Assembly: GCF_013170825.1 (NCBI RefSeq)
Contig: NZ_CP033365.1
Location: 7,266,001 to 7,330,000 of the forward strand
DNA length: 64,000 bases
From: Mesorhizobium sp. NZP2298
GTDB taxonomy: Bacteria > Pseudomonadota > Alphaproteobacteria > Rhizobiales > Rhizobiaceae
Reading direction: 5' to 3'
This document shows, piece after piece, positions 39,776-50,249 of this stretch. Position 1 is the first letter of the stretch. Every line of letters starts with the position of its first letter. The notes under the pieces are model-generated. The model was given only the letters and a program-made list of their open reading frames with translations. It was not told where the DNA came from and searched no databases. Both the position numbers and the translations under genes were made by a program.

Positions 39776-41032
39776 TTGCGACCAGCATTCGCCGGTATCG
39801 ACTTCGGCACTTCGAACTCCACTGTCGGCGTGGTCCGCAACGGGCAACCCCGTCTCGTCACGCTTGAGGACGGCCAGGTCACGCTGCCGAGCGCCGTGTT
39901 CTTCAATTTCGAGGATGGCCGCATCTTCTTTGGCCGCCAAGCGATCGCCAACTACACCGACAGCGTGGAAGGCCGGCTGATGCGTTCGCTGAAGAGCGTG
40001 CTCGGCAGCTCGCTGGCGCATGAAAAGACACGCATCAAGGCGCGCTCGATCGGCTTCATGGAGATCATAGGCCTGTTCCTCGGGCATCTCAGGAAAAGGC
40101 TGGAGGAGGATGGCGGCGACCAGGTGGAGACCGTGGTGCTCGGCCGCCCGGTGCAATTCGTCGATGACGATGCGCAAGCCGACGCCAATGCCCAGAGCGA
40201 CCTGGAAAAGGCCGCGCACGCCCAGGGCTTCAAGCACATCGCCTTCCAGTTCGAGCCGATCGCGGCGGCGCTCGACTATGAGCAGAGGGTGACGCGCGAG
40301 GAGCTGGCGCTGATCATCGACATGGGCGGCGGCACATCGGATTTTTCGGTCGTGCGCGTCTCGCCCGAGCGCGCCCGATCGCCGGACCGCAAGGACGACA
40401 TCCTGGCCAGCCGAGGTGTCCATATCGGCGGTACGGATTTCGACCGGCTGCTCAGCATCGCCCATGTCATGCCGCAGCTCGGCTATCTAACTCCGACCAA
40501 GGACGGCAAACGCAATCTGCCGGCCAGCTATTTCATCGATCTCGCGACATGGCAGCGCATCAATCTGGTCTACACCGCCAAGGCGATGACGCATCTGCGC
40601 CAGATCCGTTACGAGGCCGCGCGCGCCGATCTGGTCGACCGCTTCATCCACATCGTCGAGCACCGCTACGGGCACGCGCTGGCGGCATTGGTCGAAAAGG
40701 CCAAGATCGAGCTGACCGACCTGTCGTCGGCGGAAGTCGCGGTGAGGCTATCTGACGTGGAGTTTGCCGCCGAGATCACACGCAACGGGCTGGACGCCAC
40801 GATCGCCAGGGACATCGAGCGCGTCACCGCAACGGTGGCCGAGACCATCCGCGACGCGCAGGTCAGGCCGTCCGACATCACGGCGGTGTTCCTGACCGGC
40901 GGCTCGACCGCGATCCCGCTGGCAAGACGGGAAATCCTGTCGCTGGTGCCGCACGCTTCCGTCATCGACGGCGACATGTTCGGCTCGGTCGGGCTTGGCC
41001 TGGCGCTGGATGCCCAGCGCAAGTTCGGCTGA
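39776..41032 (+). CDS. Hsp70-family protein, YegD-like
   Basis: The 418-residue protein has the actin/Hsp70 ATPase motifs: phosphate-1 GIDFGTSNSTVGV (about 7-19), phosphate-2 IIDMGGGTSDFSV and adenosine FLTGGSTAIPL. It lacks the substrate-binding domain of DnaK, like E. coli YegD. The start is TTG with AGGAGG upstream. It converges with the LysR gene with only 8 nt between. The role is not well known. Confidence 0.85.
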   Translation: MRPAFAGIDFGTSNSTVGVVRNGQPRLVTLEDGQVTLPSAVFFNFEDGRIFFGRQAIANYTDSVEGRLMRSLKSVLGSSLAHEKTRIKARSIGFMEIIGLFLGHLRKRLEEDGGDQVETVVLGRPVQFVDDDAQADANAQSDLEKAAHAQGFKHIAFQFEPIAAALDYEQRVTREELALIIDMGGGTSDFSVVRVSPERARSPDRKDDILASRGVHIGGTDFDRLLSIAHVMPQLGYLTPTKDGKRNLPASYFIDLATWQRINLVYTAKAMTHLRQIRYEAARADLVDRFIHIVEHRYGHALAALVEKAKIELTDLSSAEVAVRLSDVEFAAEITRNGLDATIARDIERVTATVAETIRDAQVRPSDITAVFLTGGSTAIPLARREILSLVPHASVIDGDMFGSVGLGLALDAQRKFG

Positions 41033-41040
41033 CCCGAACC

Positions 41041-41943
41041 CTACCCTGGCGCAGACCCGTTCATCTCTGTAGCCAGATGTGCCTTCAGCGCCATCTGGGC
41101 CAGGCTTGCCTGCCGATCGCGGTGCGTGATCATGGCGAAGTCGCGCTTCGGCAGTTCAATCGGCACGGCTCTCAGACTGCCCTCAGCCACGGCGCGTCCG
41201 ACGACGAGTTCCGAGATGATGGTGGCGCCGGCACCCGCCTCCACCGCCTGGCGGACGGCTTCGTTGCTGGGCAGCACCAGGAAGATCTGCAAATCGGCAA
41301 GCGAAATGCCCTCGCGCCGCGCAAGGTCCTCCAGCACCTCGCGCGTGCCCGAGCCGCCCTCGCGGATGATCCAGCGCAGGCCCCTGATGTCTGGCCGGCC
41401 CGGCGCGGTTTCGACGATCTCGGGATGTGACGCGGCAACAACCAGCATCAACCGGTCGGTATCGACCTTGGCGCGGCGCAATATGTCGGACTCGGTGCGC
41501 CCCTCGACCAGGCCGAGATCGGCGGTTCCGTCCAGCACGCTGGCCTCGACCTGCCTTGTGTTGCCGATGCTGACGCTCAGCCGCACCGCCGGATAGGCCT
41601 CGTGGAAGGACGCCAGCCGGCGCGGCAGCCAGTAGCTGGCGATGGTCAGGCTGGCGGCGATGGAGAGGCTGCCGGCGACCGTCTGCGAGACATGTTCCAG
41701 CACATTGCGGGCGGCGGCGGCCCGCTCCAGCACGGCCTTGGCTTCTGGCAGGAACCGGTGGCCCGTCTGGGCAAGCTCGATGTTGCGGCCGACGCGGTTG
41801 AACAGATGGACGCCGTGCTGCTCTTCGAGCGCGCGGATGGCGGCCGAAGCCGCCGACTGGGAGATACCCAAAAGCTCCGCCGCCTTGGTCATGTGGCCGC
41901 GCTCGGCGACGGCAACGAAAATGCGCAACTGCTCCAGGGTCAT
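41041..41943 (-). CDS. LysR-family regulator
   Basis: The 300-residue regulator has an N-terminal winged helix-turn-helix (MTKAAELLGISQSAASAAIRALE, about 18-40) and a type 2 periplasmic-binding effector domain. The ATG at 41943 is used; a TTG six codons upstream is less likely. It is divergent from soeABC and probably controls it in response to a sulfur compound; this is inferred from the position. Confidence 0.85.
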   Translation of the reverse strand: MTLEQLRIFVAVAERGHMTKAAELLGISQSAASAAIRALEEQHGVHLFNRVGRNIELAQTGHRFLPEAKAVLERAAAARNVLEHVSQTVAGSLSIAASLTIASYWLPRRLASFHEAYPAVRLSVSIGNTRQVEASVLDGTADLGLVEGRTESDILRRAKVDTDRLMLVVAASHPEIVETAPGRPDIRGLRWIIREGGSGTREVLEDLARREGISLADLQIFLVLPSNEAVRQAVEAGAGATIISELVVGRAVAEGSLRAVPIELPKRDFAMITHRDRQASLAQMALKAHLATEMNGSAPG

Positions 41944-42221
41944 GGACGCATTAAGAACCAATATCGATCGAATTTACAAGAACAACTGATTAGACGGATC
42001 GATGGCTTTATTCTACTTTTTCAGGCGAAGTTAGAAAAAATTGGCCTTCAGGTCGCAGCGCATAAAATGATCGGGCGGTTCAGATCCCTGTTTGCCCATT
42101 GGGCCCGTGGCATAAGGCGGCGGCTGGCCGGCGATCGCTATCACCCGGAAGAACATTACATGCGCGGCCCGGGGCCGAAGACGCGGGCCAAAGCCGCCGG
42201 CCGTGCGGGCACAACCAGCCC

Positions 42222-45152
42222 ATGATCCACGGTCCGCCGCGCGGCGCGAATTCGGCACCATCGCAACGCCCGCTTGCCGACACGCGCGCGCCCGATGAGG
42301 GTGACGGCGTCGACACCTCGCCAAGCGTTTCGGACAGCATCGCCAAGACCACCTGCTACATGTGTGCCTGCCGGTGCGGCATCGACGTACACATCAAGGA
42401 CGGCAAGGTCCGCTACATCAACGGCAACAAGGACCATCCGGTCAATCGCGGCGTGATCTGCGGCAAGGGCAGTTCCGGCATCATGCAGCACTACAGCCCG
42501 GCCCGGCTGAAGAAGCCATTGCTGCGCACCGGCCCGCGCGGCTCGGGCGAGTTCCGCGAGATCGAGTGGGAAGAAGCGTTTGCGATCGCCACCGAACGGC
42601 TGTCCGCCATCCGCCGGAACGATCCGAAGAAACTCGCCTTCTTCACCGGCCGCGATCAATCGCAGTCTCTCACCGGCTGGTGGGCGAGCCAGTTCGGCAC
42701 GCCGAATTTCGCCGCCCATGGTGGCTTCTGTTCAGTCAACATGGCGGCCGGCGGCCTTTACTCGATCGGCGGCTCGTTCTGGGAGTTCGGCGAGCCCGAC
42801 TGGGACAACACGCGATATTTCATGCTGTTCGGCGTCGCCGAGGATCATGATTCCAACCCGATCAAGATCGGCCTCGGCAAACTCAAGGCGCGCGGCGCCA
42901 AGGTGGTCTCGATCAATCCGTGCCGGACCGGCTACAATGCGATCGCCGACGACTGGATCGGCATCCGGCCCGGCACCGACGGCCTGTTCGTCTTCGCCCT
43001 CATCCACGAACTGCTGAAGGCTGGCCGCGTCGATCTCGATTATTTGCTCCGCTACACCAACGCCCATATCCTCGTCGTGCAGGAGCCTGGCGCCTCCGAC
43101 GACGGGCTGTTCGTTAGGGATGCCGACGGCAACCCGCTGGCCTGGGACAGGGTGGCGAAGACCGCCGTCAAGGCCATCGACCCGGAGGCAAAGCCGGCGC
43201 TGACCGGCAGCCTTGAAATCGACGGACGCCGCTGCACGCCGGTGTTCCAGCTGATCGCCGACCGATATCTTGACGAGAGCTACGCCCCCGATGCGGTCGC
43301 CGAGCGTTGCGGCATTGCCGCCGATACGATCCGCCGGATCGCCGCCGAACTCGCCCATGTCGCCTTCGAACAGACGATCGAACTGCCGGTGGCCTGGACC
43401 GACTGGGCCGGACGCCGGCACGCGACGATCAAGGGGCGGCCCGTGTCGATGCATGCCATGCGTGGCATCTCCTCCCATTCGAACGGTTTTCACACCTGCC
43501 GCGCCATCCACCTGCTGCAGGTGCTGCTGGGCACGGTGGACGTTCCCGGCGGCTTCCGCTTCAAGCCGCCCTACCCCAGATCGGCGCCGCCTGGCCCGAA
43601 ACCCGCCGGCAAGACCGTCAAGCCGATGACGCCGCTCGACGGCATGCCGCTCGGCTTTGTCTGTGGGCCGGACGATCTGCTGGTCGATGAGGCCGGCACG
43701 CCGCTTCGCATCGACAAGGCCTATTCCTGGGACGCTCCGCTGGCGGCACACGGACTGATGCACACCGTCATCCGCAATGCCTGGGCCGGCGATCCCTACC
43801 CGATCGACACGCTGATGATGTACATGTCGAACATGGCCTGGAATTCCTCGATGAACACCGTCGAGACGATTGCCATGCTGACCGACCATGACGAGGTGGG
43901 CAACTACAAGATCCCTTTCATCATCTATTCCGACGCCTATTACTCCGAGACCGTCCCGTTCGCGGATCTGGTGCTACCCGACACCACCTATCTCGAACGC
44001 CATGACTGCATCAGCCTGCTCGACCGGCCGATCAGCCACGCCGACGGGCCGGGTGACGCCATCCGCCATCCCGTCGTCGAGCCGGACCGTGACGTCAGGC
44101 CGTTCCAGTCGGTGCTGATCGAGTTGGGTGCGCGGCTGGGACTCCCCGGCTTCGTCAATGACGACGGAGCGGCCAAATATGCCGACTATGCTGACTACAT
44201 CGTCAACCACGAGCGCTCGCCCGGCATCGGTCCGCTGGCCGGCTGGCGCGGCAAGAACGGGACGTCGATCGGCAGGGGCGAGGCCAATCCGGATCAGTTG
44301 CAGCGCTACATCGACAATGGCGGCTTCTGGCATCACGACTTTGCCAACGACCAGCGCTACTACAAGATGGCCAACCGCTCCTATCTCGATTTCGCGGTGC
44401 AGATGGGTTTTATCCCCAAGGCCGATCCGATCGTTTTCCAGCTCTATTCCGAGCCGATGCAGCGCTTTCGGCTGGCCGCGCGTGGCCATGGCCGTGTCCA
44501 GCCGCCGGAGGGCGAGCGTCAGCGCATCGAGACCTACATGGACCCGCTGCCGTTCTGGTACATGCCCTTCGAGGAAGCGGCCGTCGACCTCGATAAATAT
44601 CCGCTGCATGCGCTGACGCAGCGGCCGATGCACATGTATCATTCCTGGGGCTCGCAAAATGCCTGGCTGCGGCAGATCACCAGCCAGAACCGGCTGTTCG
44701 TGCACCACCGCACCGCTGCCGGCCTCGGCCTCGTCGACGACGACTGGGTCTGGATCGAAAGCATCAATGGCAGGGTGAAGGGGCAGATCAAGCTGATCGA
44801 CGGGGTGAACGAAAGCACGGTCTGGACCTGGAACGCGATCGGCAAGCGTCGCGGCAGCTGGGGGCTGAAGGATGACGCCGCCGAGAGCAATCGCGGCTTC
44901 CTGCTCAACCACGTCATCGGCGACCAGACCTCGGCCGACGCGCAGGGCAAACGTTATTCGAATTCCGACCCGGTCACCGGCCAGGCGGCATGGTTCGATC
45001 TTCGCGTGCGAATCGTCAAATGCGCTGATGAGGAAGCCGGCTTCACCGAGCCGCAATTTGAGCGTTTCCACCAGCCGCCGCATTTCGAGCCCTCGCCCGA
45101 CAAGCTGACTTTCGGCGCCGAATTTCGCCGGGCAAGAGAGGCCGCGGAATGA
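42222..45152 (+). CDS. soeA: Sulfite dehydrogenase molybdopterin subunit, SoeA-like
   Basis: This protein (976 residues from this start) is a DMSO-reductase-family enzyme. An N-terminal 4Fe-4S site (CYMCACRCGID with a later CGKG), the molybdopterin domain and a possible Mo ligand Cys170 (GGFCSVNMA) are visible. There is no Tat signal, as in SoeA, which works on the cytoplasmic side. Length, the SoeB and SoeC partners, and the nearby TauE gene point to sulfite oxidation; a polysulfide or thiosulfate reductase relative is the alternative. The frame is open to 42099, and the start is uncertain. Confidence 0.75.
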   Translation: MIHGPPRGANSAPSQRPLADTRAPDEGDGVDTSPSVSDSIAKTTCYMCACRCGIDVHIKDGKVRYINGNKDHPVNRGVICGKGSSGIMQHYSPARLKKPLLRTGPRGSGEFREIEWEEAFAIATERLSAIRRNDPKKLAFFTGRDQSQSLTGWWASQFGTPNFAAHGGFCSVNMAAGGLYSIGGSFWEFGEPDWDNTRYFMLFGVAEDHDSNPIKIGLGKLKARGAKVVSINPCRTGYNAIADDWIGIRPGTDGLFVFALIHELLKAGRVDLDYLLRYTNAHILVVQEPGASDDGLFVRDADGNPLAWDRVAKTAVKAIDPEAKPALTGSLEIDGRRCTPVFQLIADRYLDESYAPDAVAERCGIAADTIRRIAAELAHVAFEQTIELPVAWTDWAGRRHATIKGRPVSMHAMRGISSHSNGFHTCRAIHLLQVLLGTVDVPGGFRFKPPYPRSAPPGPKPAGKTVKPMTPLDGMPLGFVCGPDDLLVDEAGTPLRIDKAYSWDAPLAAHGLMHTVIRNAWAGDPYPIDTLMMYMSNMAWNSSMNTVETIAMLTDHDEVGNYKIPFIIYSDAYYSETVPFADLVLPDTTYLERHDCISLLDRPISHADGPGDAIRHPVVEPDRDVRPFQSVLIELGARLGLPGFVNDDGAAKYADYADYIVNHERSPGIGPLAGWRGKNGTSIGRGEANPDQLQRYIDNGGFWHHDFANDQRYYKMANRSYLDFAVQMGFIPKADPIVFQLYSEPMQRFRLAARGHGRVQPPEGERQRIETYMDPLPFWYMPFEEAAVDLDKYPLHALTQRPMHMYHSWGSQNAWLRQITSQNRLFVHHRTAAGLGLVDDDWVWIESINGRVKGQIKLIDGVNESTVWTWNAIGKRRGSWGLKDDAAESNRGFLLNHVIGDQTSADAQGKRYSNSDPVTGQAAWFDLRVRIVKCADEEAGFTEPQFERFHQPPHFEPSPDKLTFGAEFRRAREAAE

Positions 45153-45883
45153 CCTGCCTTCCCTCTCATACGGATAAGAAGCTCGGTCTGGTCATCGATC
45201 TCGACACCTGCGTCGGCTGCCAGGCCTGCGTCACCGCCTGCAAGGAATGGAACACCGGCGGACACATGGCGCCGCTGACCGACATCGACCCCTATGGCGG
45301 CCATGTCGATGGGGTCTGGTTCAACCGCGTGCACAGCTATGAGCACACCACCGAGATGGGCGGGCGTACGGTCAATTTTCCGCGCTCCTGCCTGCATTGC
45401 GAGACGCCGGCCTGTGTCACCGTCTGCCCGACCGGCGCCTCCTACAAGAGGGCCTCGGACGGCATCGTGCTGATCGACGAAGACAAGTGTATCGGCTGCA
45501 AATTGTGCAGCTGGGCCTGTCCCTATGGCGCGCGCGAATTCGACACCGATGTCGGCGTCATGAAGAAATGCACGCTCTGCGTCGACCGCATCTACAACGA
45601 CAATCTGGCTGAGGAAGACCGCGTGCCGGCCTGCGTCGCCGCCTGCCCGACAAGCGCGCGGCACTTCGGCGATCTCGGCGATCCCCTCTCGGCCGTCTCG
45701 CAACTGGTGGTGGAGCGCGGCGGGGTCGACCTGATGCCGGAACTCGGCTATCGGCCGACCAACAAATATCTGCCCCCGCGCGCGCATACGCAGCGCGCCG
45801 CATCGGTCACCGCTCCCGCGCTGGAGCCGGTGCGGGCCGAAGGGGGTTTCCTCGGCTGGGTCGACCGCATGCTTTCGAACTGA
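45149..45883 (+). CDS. soeB: Iron-sulfur electron transfer subunit, SoeB-like
   Basis: The 244-residue protein has four [4Fe-4S] sets: CVGCQACVTACK, CLHCETPACVTVCP, CIGCKLCSWACP and CTLC with CVAACP. It passes electrons from the molybdopterin subunit to the membrane anchor. The ATG overlaps the soeA stop by 4 nt (ATGA). Related to DmsB/PhsB. Confidence 0.82.
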   Translation: MTCLPSHTDKKLGLVIDLDTCVGCQACVTACKEWNTGGHMAPLTDIDPYGGHVDGVWFNRVHSYEHTTEMGGRTVNFPRSCLHCETPACVTVCPTGASYKRASDGIVLIDEDKCIGCKLCSWACPYGAREFDTDVGVMKKCTLCVDRIYNDNLAEEDRVPACVAACPTSARHFGDLGDPLSAVSQLVVERGGVDLMPELGYRPTNKYLPPRAHTQRAASVTAPALEPVRAEGGFLGWVDRMLSN

Positions 45884-45888
45884 CATCC

Positions 45889-46824
45889 ATGCATCCAGCC
45901 CTCTCCGTTGTCTTCTTCACCACCGCCACTGGTGCCGGCTACGGCCTGCTCGCGCTGCTTGGCGTGCTCGGTGGGCTCCAGATCATCCCGCCCGATTTCT
46001 GGCTCGGCCTCATCGGCCTGGCGCTGGCGCTCGGCCTGGTCGCGGCGGGATTGTTGTCCTCGACCGGTCATCTCGGCCGGCCCGAACGCGCATGGCGGGC
46101 GTTCTCGCAGTGGCGCAGTTCCTGGCTGTCGCGCGAGGGCGTGTCGTCGATCATCACCTTCATCCCGGCGGGACTGTTCGGCATAGGCTGGGTGTTCTTC
46201 GGCCACACTGATGGCTGGGTGGCCATTGCCGGGTTGCTGGCCGCCATCGGTGCGATCGTCACCGTCTGCACCACTGGGATGATCTATGCGTCACTGAAGC
46301 CGATTGCCCAATGGCACAGCCGCTACACCTTGCCAGCCTATCTGATCTTCGCGACCATGACCGGCAGCATTCTGTTGAACGCGCTGCTGCAGGGCTTCGG
46401 CATCGGCTCAAGAGCCATGCTTGCGCTGTCGATGCTTGCCAGCCTTGTCGGCTGGGGCTGGAAACTCGCGACGTGGCGCTACAATGACCGGCTCGAGATC
46501 CCAACCACCGCCAACACCGCGACCGGTCTGGCCGGCGGGACGGTGCGGTCGCTGGAATGGCCGCATACCGAGGAAAACTACCTGCTCAAGGAAATGGGCT
46601 TCCGCATCGCGCGCAAGCACAGTGCGAAGCTGCGCCGGATCACGCAGCTGCTGGCCTTCGCTCTGCCCGTCCTGCTGCTCATCGCCACCTTCGCCCTGCC
46701 CTGGCCCTTTGCGGCGGCGCCGTCGGTGCTCGCCGCGATCGTCCAGTTTGCCGGCATGCTGGTCGAGCGCTGGCTATTCTTCGCCGAGGCAAAGCACACG
46801 GTCACCCTTTACTACGGACGTTGA
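45889..46824 (+). CDS. soeC: DmsC-like membrane anchor, SoeC-like
   Basis: The 311-residue protein has about eight hydrophobic helices in the DmsC pattern, starting LSVVFFTTATGAGYGLLALL. It would anchor the complex and reduce quinone. It follows soeB after 5 nt and converges with pdeM with a 3-nt gap. Confidence 0.82.
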   Translation: MHPALSVVFFTTATGAGYGLLALLGVLGGLQIIPPDFWLGLIGLALALGLVAAGLLSSTGHLGRPERAWRAFSQWRSSWLSREGVSSIITFIPAGLFGIGWVFFGHTDGWVAIAGLLAAIGAIVTVCTTGMIYASLKPIAQWHSRYTLPAYLIFATMTGSILLNALLQGFGIGSRAMLALSMLASLVGWGWKLATWRYNDRLEIPTTANTATGLAGGTVRSLEWPHTEENYLLKEMGFRIARKHSAKLRRITQLLAFALPVLLLIATFALPWPFAAAPSVLAAIVQFAGMLVERWLFFAEAKHTVTLYYGR

Positions 46825-46827
46825 CAG

Positions 46828-47544
46828 TCAGCCAGGCCGCAGCATCGAACCGGAAATCGCAAAGATGCGCTGGGTGCCAAGCATGTAAGCCATCAGCGTT
46901 TCCAGCCGGAACAGGCCGGCATAGGCGCGGTCGAGCACATTGAGCGAACCGGTATAAGCGCCGAAGGCCGGCATTATCATGCGGCCGCCATCGCCGGCAA
47001 AGCAGCGCCTACGCACCGAGCGGCCTTGTTGCACGATCCGCGCGCAAGGGTGCAGATGGCCTGATACCTCGCCCTCGACGCGCAGCTTGGACGGTTCATG
47101 CCGGAACAGCAGCGAACCTATGGCCAGTTCCCGCACGGTTTCACCGGGTAGATCGGCCGGCGCTTCCGGATCATGATTGCCGGCGACCCAGAACCAGTCA
47201 CGGCCTGCCATCAGCGCTTCCAGCCGCTCGCGAAAGCTTGCATGCATGCGCTCGGCGCCACCGCCATCATGGAAGCTATCGCCCAGGCTGATGACGATCG
47301 ACGGCTGGTAGTCCGATATGACCGCCTGCAATCTGAGCAAGGTCGCACCGGTGTCGTAGGGCGGGATCAGCATCCCGCGCCGTGCCAGCGACGAGCCCTT
47401 TTCCAAGTGCAGGTCGGAAACGGCCAGAAGCCTGAACTCGGGAAAATAGAGCACGCCGCGCGGATCGCAGACCGCGCGCTCGCCGGCGATGCCGATCATC
47501 TCGGCCTCGCCAATCAGCGATGCGCGTGCAAGCGAAAAATTCAT
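46828..47544 (-). CDS. pdeM: Ligase-associated metallophosphoesterase PdeM
   Basis: The 238-residue protein is a calcineurin-like endonuclease/phosphoesterase. Motifs: AVSDLHLEKG, SLGDSFHDGG, VAGNHDPE and SGHLHP. PdeM proteins occur with Lhr-type helicases and ATP-dependent ligases in DNA-damage cassettes. Its ATG overlaps the lhr stop by 4 nt. No ligase gene is present here. Confidence 0.88.
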   Translation of the reverse strand: MNFSLARASLIGEAEMIGIAGERAVCDPRGVLYFPEFRLLAVSDLHLEKGSSLARRGMLIPPYDTGATLLRLQAVISDYQPSIVISLGDSFHDGGGAERMHASFRERLEALMAGRDWFWVAGNHDPEAPADLPGETVRELAIGSLLFRHEPSKLRVEGEVSGHLHPCARIVQQGRSVRRRCFAGDGGRMIMPAFGAYTGSLNVLDRAYAGLFRLETLMAYMLGTQRIFAISGSMLRPG

Positions 47545-50081
47545 TCCTCGACCATCTCCGGCCCCATGGCCTCCTCGACCAATGTCGCCGCATCCATCAA
47601 CAGTGTTTCGTCGGCTTCGCCGTTCACCGGCATCTTGCCGATCTCGAGCATGATGGGCACGGCGAGTGGCGAAATCTGCTCCAGATTCTTATGCATGATT
47701 CGACCCTGGATGCGCGAGAGCATGTCGGCAAGTCTGCTGACATCGAGCAGACCGGCTGCCGCATCGGCGCGCGTCGCCTGCAGCAGGATGTGGTCGGGCT
47801 CATGGCTGCGCAGCACGTCGTAGATCAGATCAGTCGACACGGTGACCTGGCGACCGCTTTTCTCCTGACCCGGATGGCGTTTCTCGATCAGTCCCGAAAT
47901 CAGCGCGCAGTTGCGGAAGGTGCGCTTGAGAAGCCAGCTGTCGGCCAGCCAGGCTTCGAGATCGTCGCCCAGCATGTCCTGGTCGAACAGCGCGCCGAGC
48001 GACGGTTTTCGAGCCTTGAACATGGCGCCCATGTCACCCAGCGACCATATGGCCAGCGCATAGTCGGTGGCGACGAAGCCGAGCGGCCTGGCGCCTGCCC
48101 TGTCGAGGCGGCGGGTGAGCAACATGCCGAGCGTCTGGTGGGCGAGCCTGCCCTCGAAGGGATAGGCGACCAGATAATGGCGGTTGCCGCGCGGAAAGGT
48201 CTCGATCAGCAGGTCATCGCGTTTGGGCAGCACCGACTTGTCGGCCTGGAATCGCAGCCAGTCGGCCACCTGCTCGGGCAGCTTCTTCCAGCGCTGCGGA
48301 TCGTCAAGCATGATGCGGACCTGTTCGGCGAGATAGGTCGAAAGCGGGAACTTGCCGCCACCATAGTAGGGCACCTTGGCATCGCTGCCGGGCGCGTTCG
48401 ACACAAAGCATTCGTTCTCGCGAATGCCTTCGAAGCGCAGCACCTTGCCAGCGAACATGAAGGTGTCGCCATGCGTCAGCGTTTCGAGGAAGGCCTCCTC
48501 GATCTTGCCGAGAACGCTGCCGCCGCGCGTAGCCGAGCCTTTGCTGCCAGCCTTGACGTAACGCACGTTGAGCGCCGGCACTTCGATGATGGTGCCGACA
48601 TTGAGCCTGTATTGCTGGGCAACGCGCGGATTGGAAACCCGCCAAAGGCCATCCTTGTTCAGGCGGATCCGGGCGTATCGCTCATAGTTCTTCAGCGCGT
48701 AGCCGCCAGTGGCGACGAAATCGATGACGCGGTCGAAGGTCGGCCGATCGAGGCTGGCATAGGGTGCCGCCGTTCGCACTTCCTCGAACAGATCATCGGC
48801 GCGGAAGGGTGCGCCACAGGCGCAGCCGAGCACATGTTGGGCCAGCACATCGAGACCGCCATCGACCAGCGGCGGTGTATCCTGTGCACCGAGATAGTTG
48901 GCGTCGAGAGCGGCCCGGCATTCCAGCACCTCGAAGCGATTGGCGGGGATGAGGATCGCCTTTGACGGTTCGTCCATGCGGTGGTTGGCGCGGCCGATGC
49001 GCTGCGCCAGCCGGCTCGCCCCCTTCGGCGCGCCGACATGCACGACCAGATCGACATCACCCCAGTCGATGCCGAGATCGAGCGTCGAGGTGGCGACGAT
49101 GGCACGCAGCGCGTTCTCGCCCATCGCCTTCTCTACGCGCCGGCGCTGGGCGACATCGAGTGAGCCGTGATGAAGCGCGATCGGCAAGGTGTCCTCGTTG
49201 ACCCGCCACAATTCCTGGAACAGCAGTTCCGCCTGGCTGCGGGTGTTGACGAACAGCAGCGTCGTCTTGTGGCGCTTGATCTCGCGATAAATCTCCGGCG
49301 TGGCGTAGCGGGCCGAATGCCCTGCCCATGGCACGCGCTCTTCGGAGTCGAGGATGGAGATCTCGGGCTTGGCGCCACCCGTGACGACGATCAATTCGGA
49401 CATGTCGCCGGGTGGATTCTGGCTGACCAGCCAGCGTCGCAGTTCGTCCGGTTCGGCCACCGTCGCCGACAGGCCGATTGTCTGCAGGCCAGGCACAAAG
49501 CTGCGCAGCCGCGCCAGGCCGAGCGCCAGCAGATGGCCGCGTTTCGACGTCACCAGCGAATGCAGCTCGTCGAGCACGACATAGCGCAGGTCTTCGAAGA
49601 AGCGCCCGGCATCGCCGGCCGCTATCAGCAACGCCAGTTGCTCGGGCGTGGTCAGCAGAATATCGGGCGGCACCAGCTTCTGCCGCTGGCGCTTGTGCGA
49701 CGGCGTGTCGCCGGTGCGCGTCTCGATGCTGATCGGCAACCCGATCTCCTCGACCGGCTTGCCAAGATTGCGCTCGATGTCGACGGCCAGCGCCTTGAGC
49801 GGCGAGATGTAGAGCGTGTGTATGCCGCGATGCGCCTGCCCCGGCTTTCGCCTTGGCCTGATGGCCAGTTCGGTCAGCGAGGGCAGGAAGCCGGCCAGCG
49901 TCTTGCCAGCCCCGGTCGGCGCGATCAGCAGCACCGATTGCCCGCTTTGAGCCTTCGCCAACAATTCGATCTGATGGGCGCGCGGCGACCAGCCTTTCTC
50001 GCCGAACCATCTGAGGAATGGCTCGGGCAGGGCCACAGTGGCATTCTGTTCGGCAAGGCGCGGCTCAACTGTCACGGGCAA
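47541..50081 (-). CDS. Ligase-associated DEXH helicase, Lhr-like
   Basis: The 846-residue helicase has Walker A APTGAGKT, DELH box (VLDELHSL), GLSATV, and motif VI AQRIGRANHR, then the Lhr-type winged-helix and C-terminal domains. Bacterial Lhr-Core acts on DNA:RNA hybrids in repair. The start is TTG 50081 or GTG 50075; neither has a strong site. It is coupled to pdeM. Confidence 0.9.
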   Translation of the reverse strand: MPVTVEPRLAEQNATVALPEPFLRWFGEKGWSPRAHQIELLAKAQSGQSVLLIAPTGAGKTLAGFLPSLTELAIRPRRKPGQAHRGIHTLYISPLKALAVDIERNLGKPVEEIGLPISIETRTGDTPSHKRQRQKLVPPDILLTTPEQLALLIAAGDAGRFFEDLRYVVLDELHSLVTSKRGHLLALGLARLRSFVPGLQTIGLSATVAEPDELRRWLVSQNPPGDMSELIVVTGGAKPEISILDSEERVPWAGHSARYATPEIYREIKRHKTTLLFVNTRSQAELLFQELWRVNEDTLPIALHHGSLDVAQRRRVEKAMGENALRAIVATSTLDLGIDWGDVDLVVHVGAPKGASRLAQRIGRANHRMDEPSKAILIPANRFEVLECRAALDANYLGAQDTPPLVDGGLDVLAQHVLGCACGAPFRADDLFEEVRTAAPYASLDRPTFDRVIDFVATGGYALKNYERYARIRLNKDGLWRVSNPRVAQQYRLNVGTIIEVPALNVRYVKAGSKGSATRGGSVLGKIEEAFLETLTHGDTFMFAGKVLRFEGIRENECFVSNAPGSDAKVPYYGGGKFPLSTYLAEQVRIMLDDPQRWKKLPEQVADWLRFQADKSVLPKRDDLLIETFPRGNRHYLVAYPFEGRLAHQTLGMLLTRRLDRAGARPLGFVATDYALAIWSLGDMGAMFKARKPSLGALFDQDMLGDDLEAWLADSWLLKRTFRNCALISGLIEKRHPGQEKSGRQVTVSTDLIYDVLRSHEPDHILLQATRADAAAGLLDVSRLADMLSRIQGRIMHKNLEQISPLAVPIMLEIGKMPVNGEADETLLMDAATLVEEAMGPEMVEE

Positions 50082-50249
50082 GAGGTAGCGCGGCCACGGG
50101 CAATCGCCAAGGAAAATCGGAACAAAAGGGGATCGAGGAGAGCGCTCCCCTTCCCGTCGCTATACGGCGAGAGGATGCCGGCAGGGCAGGTAAGGGGCAG
50201 CGCCAGCGATCACAAATTGACTTTGGCGCGATCACCTGCAGGCTCGCGC

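Noticed and set aside
47520..48965. 481-codon plus-strand frame opposite lhr
   Set aside because: Antisense shadow; no motifs.
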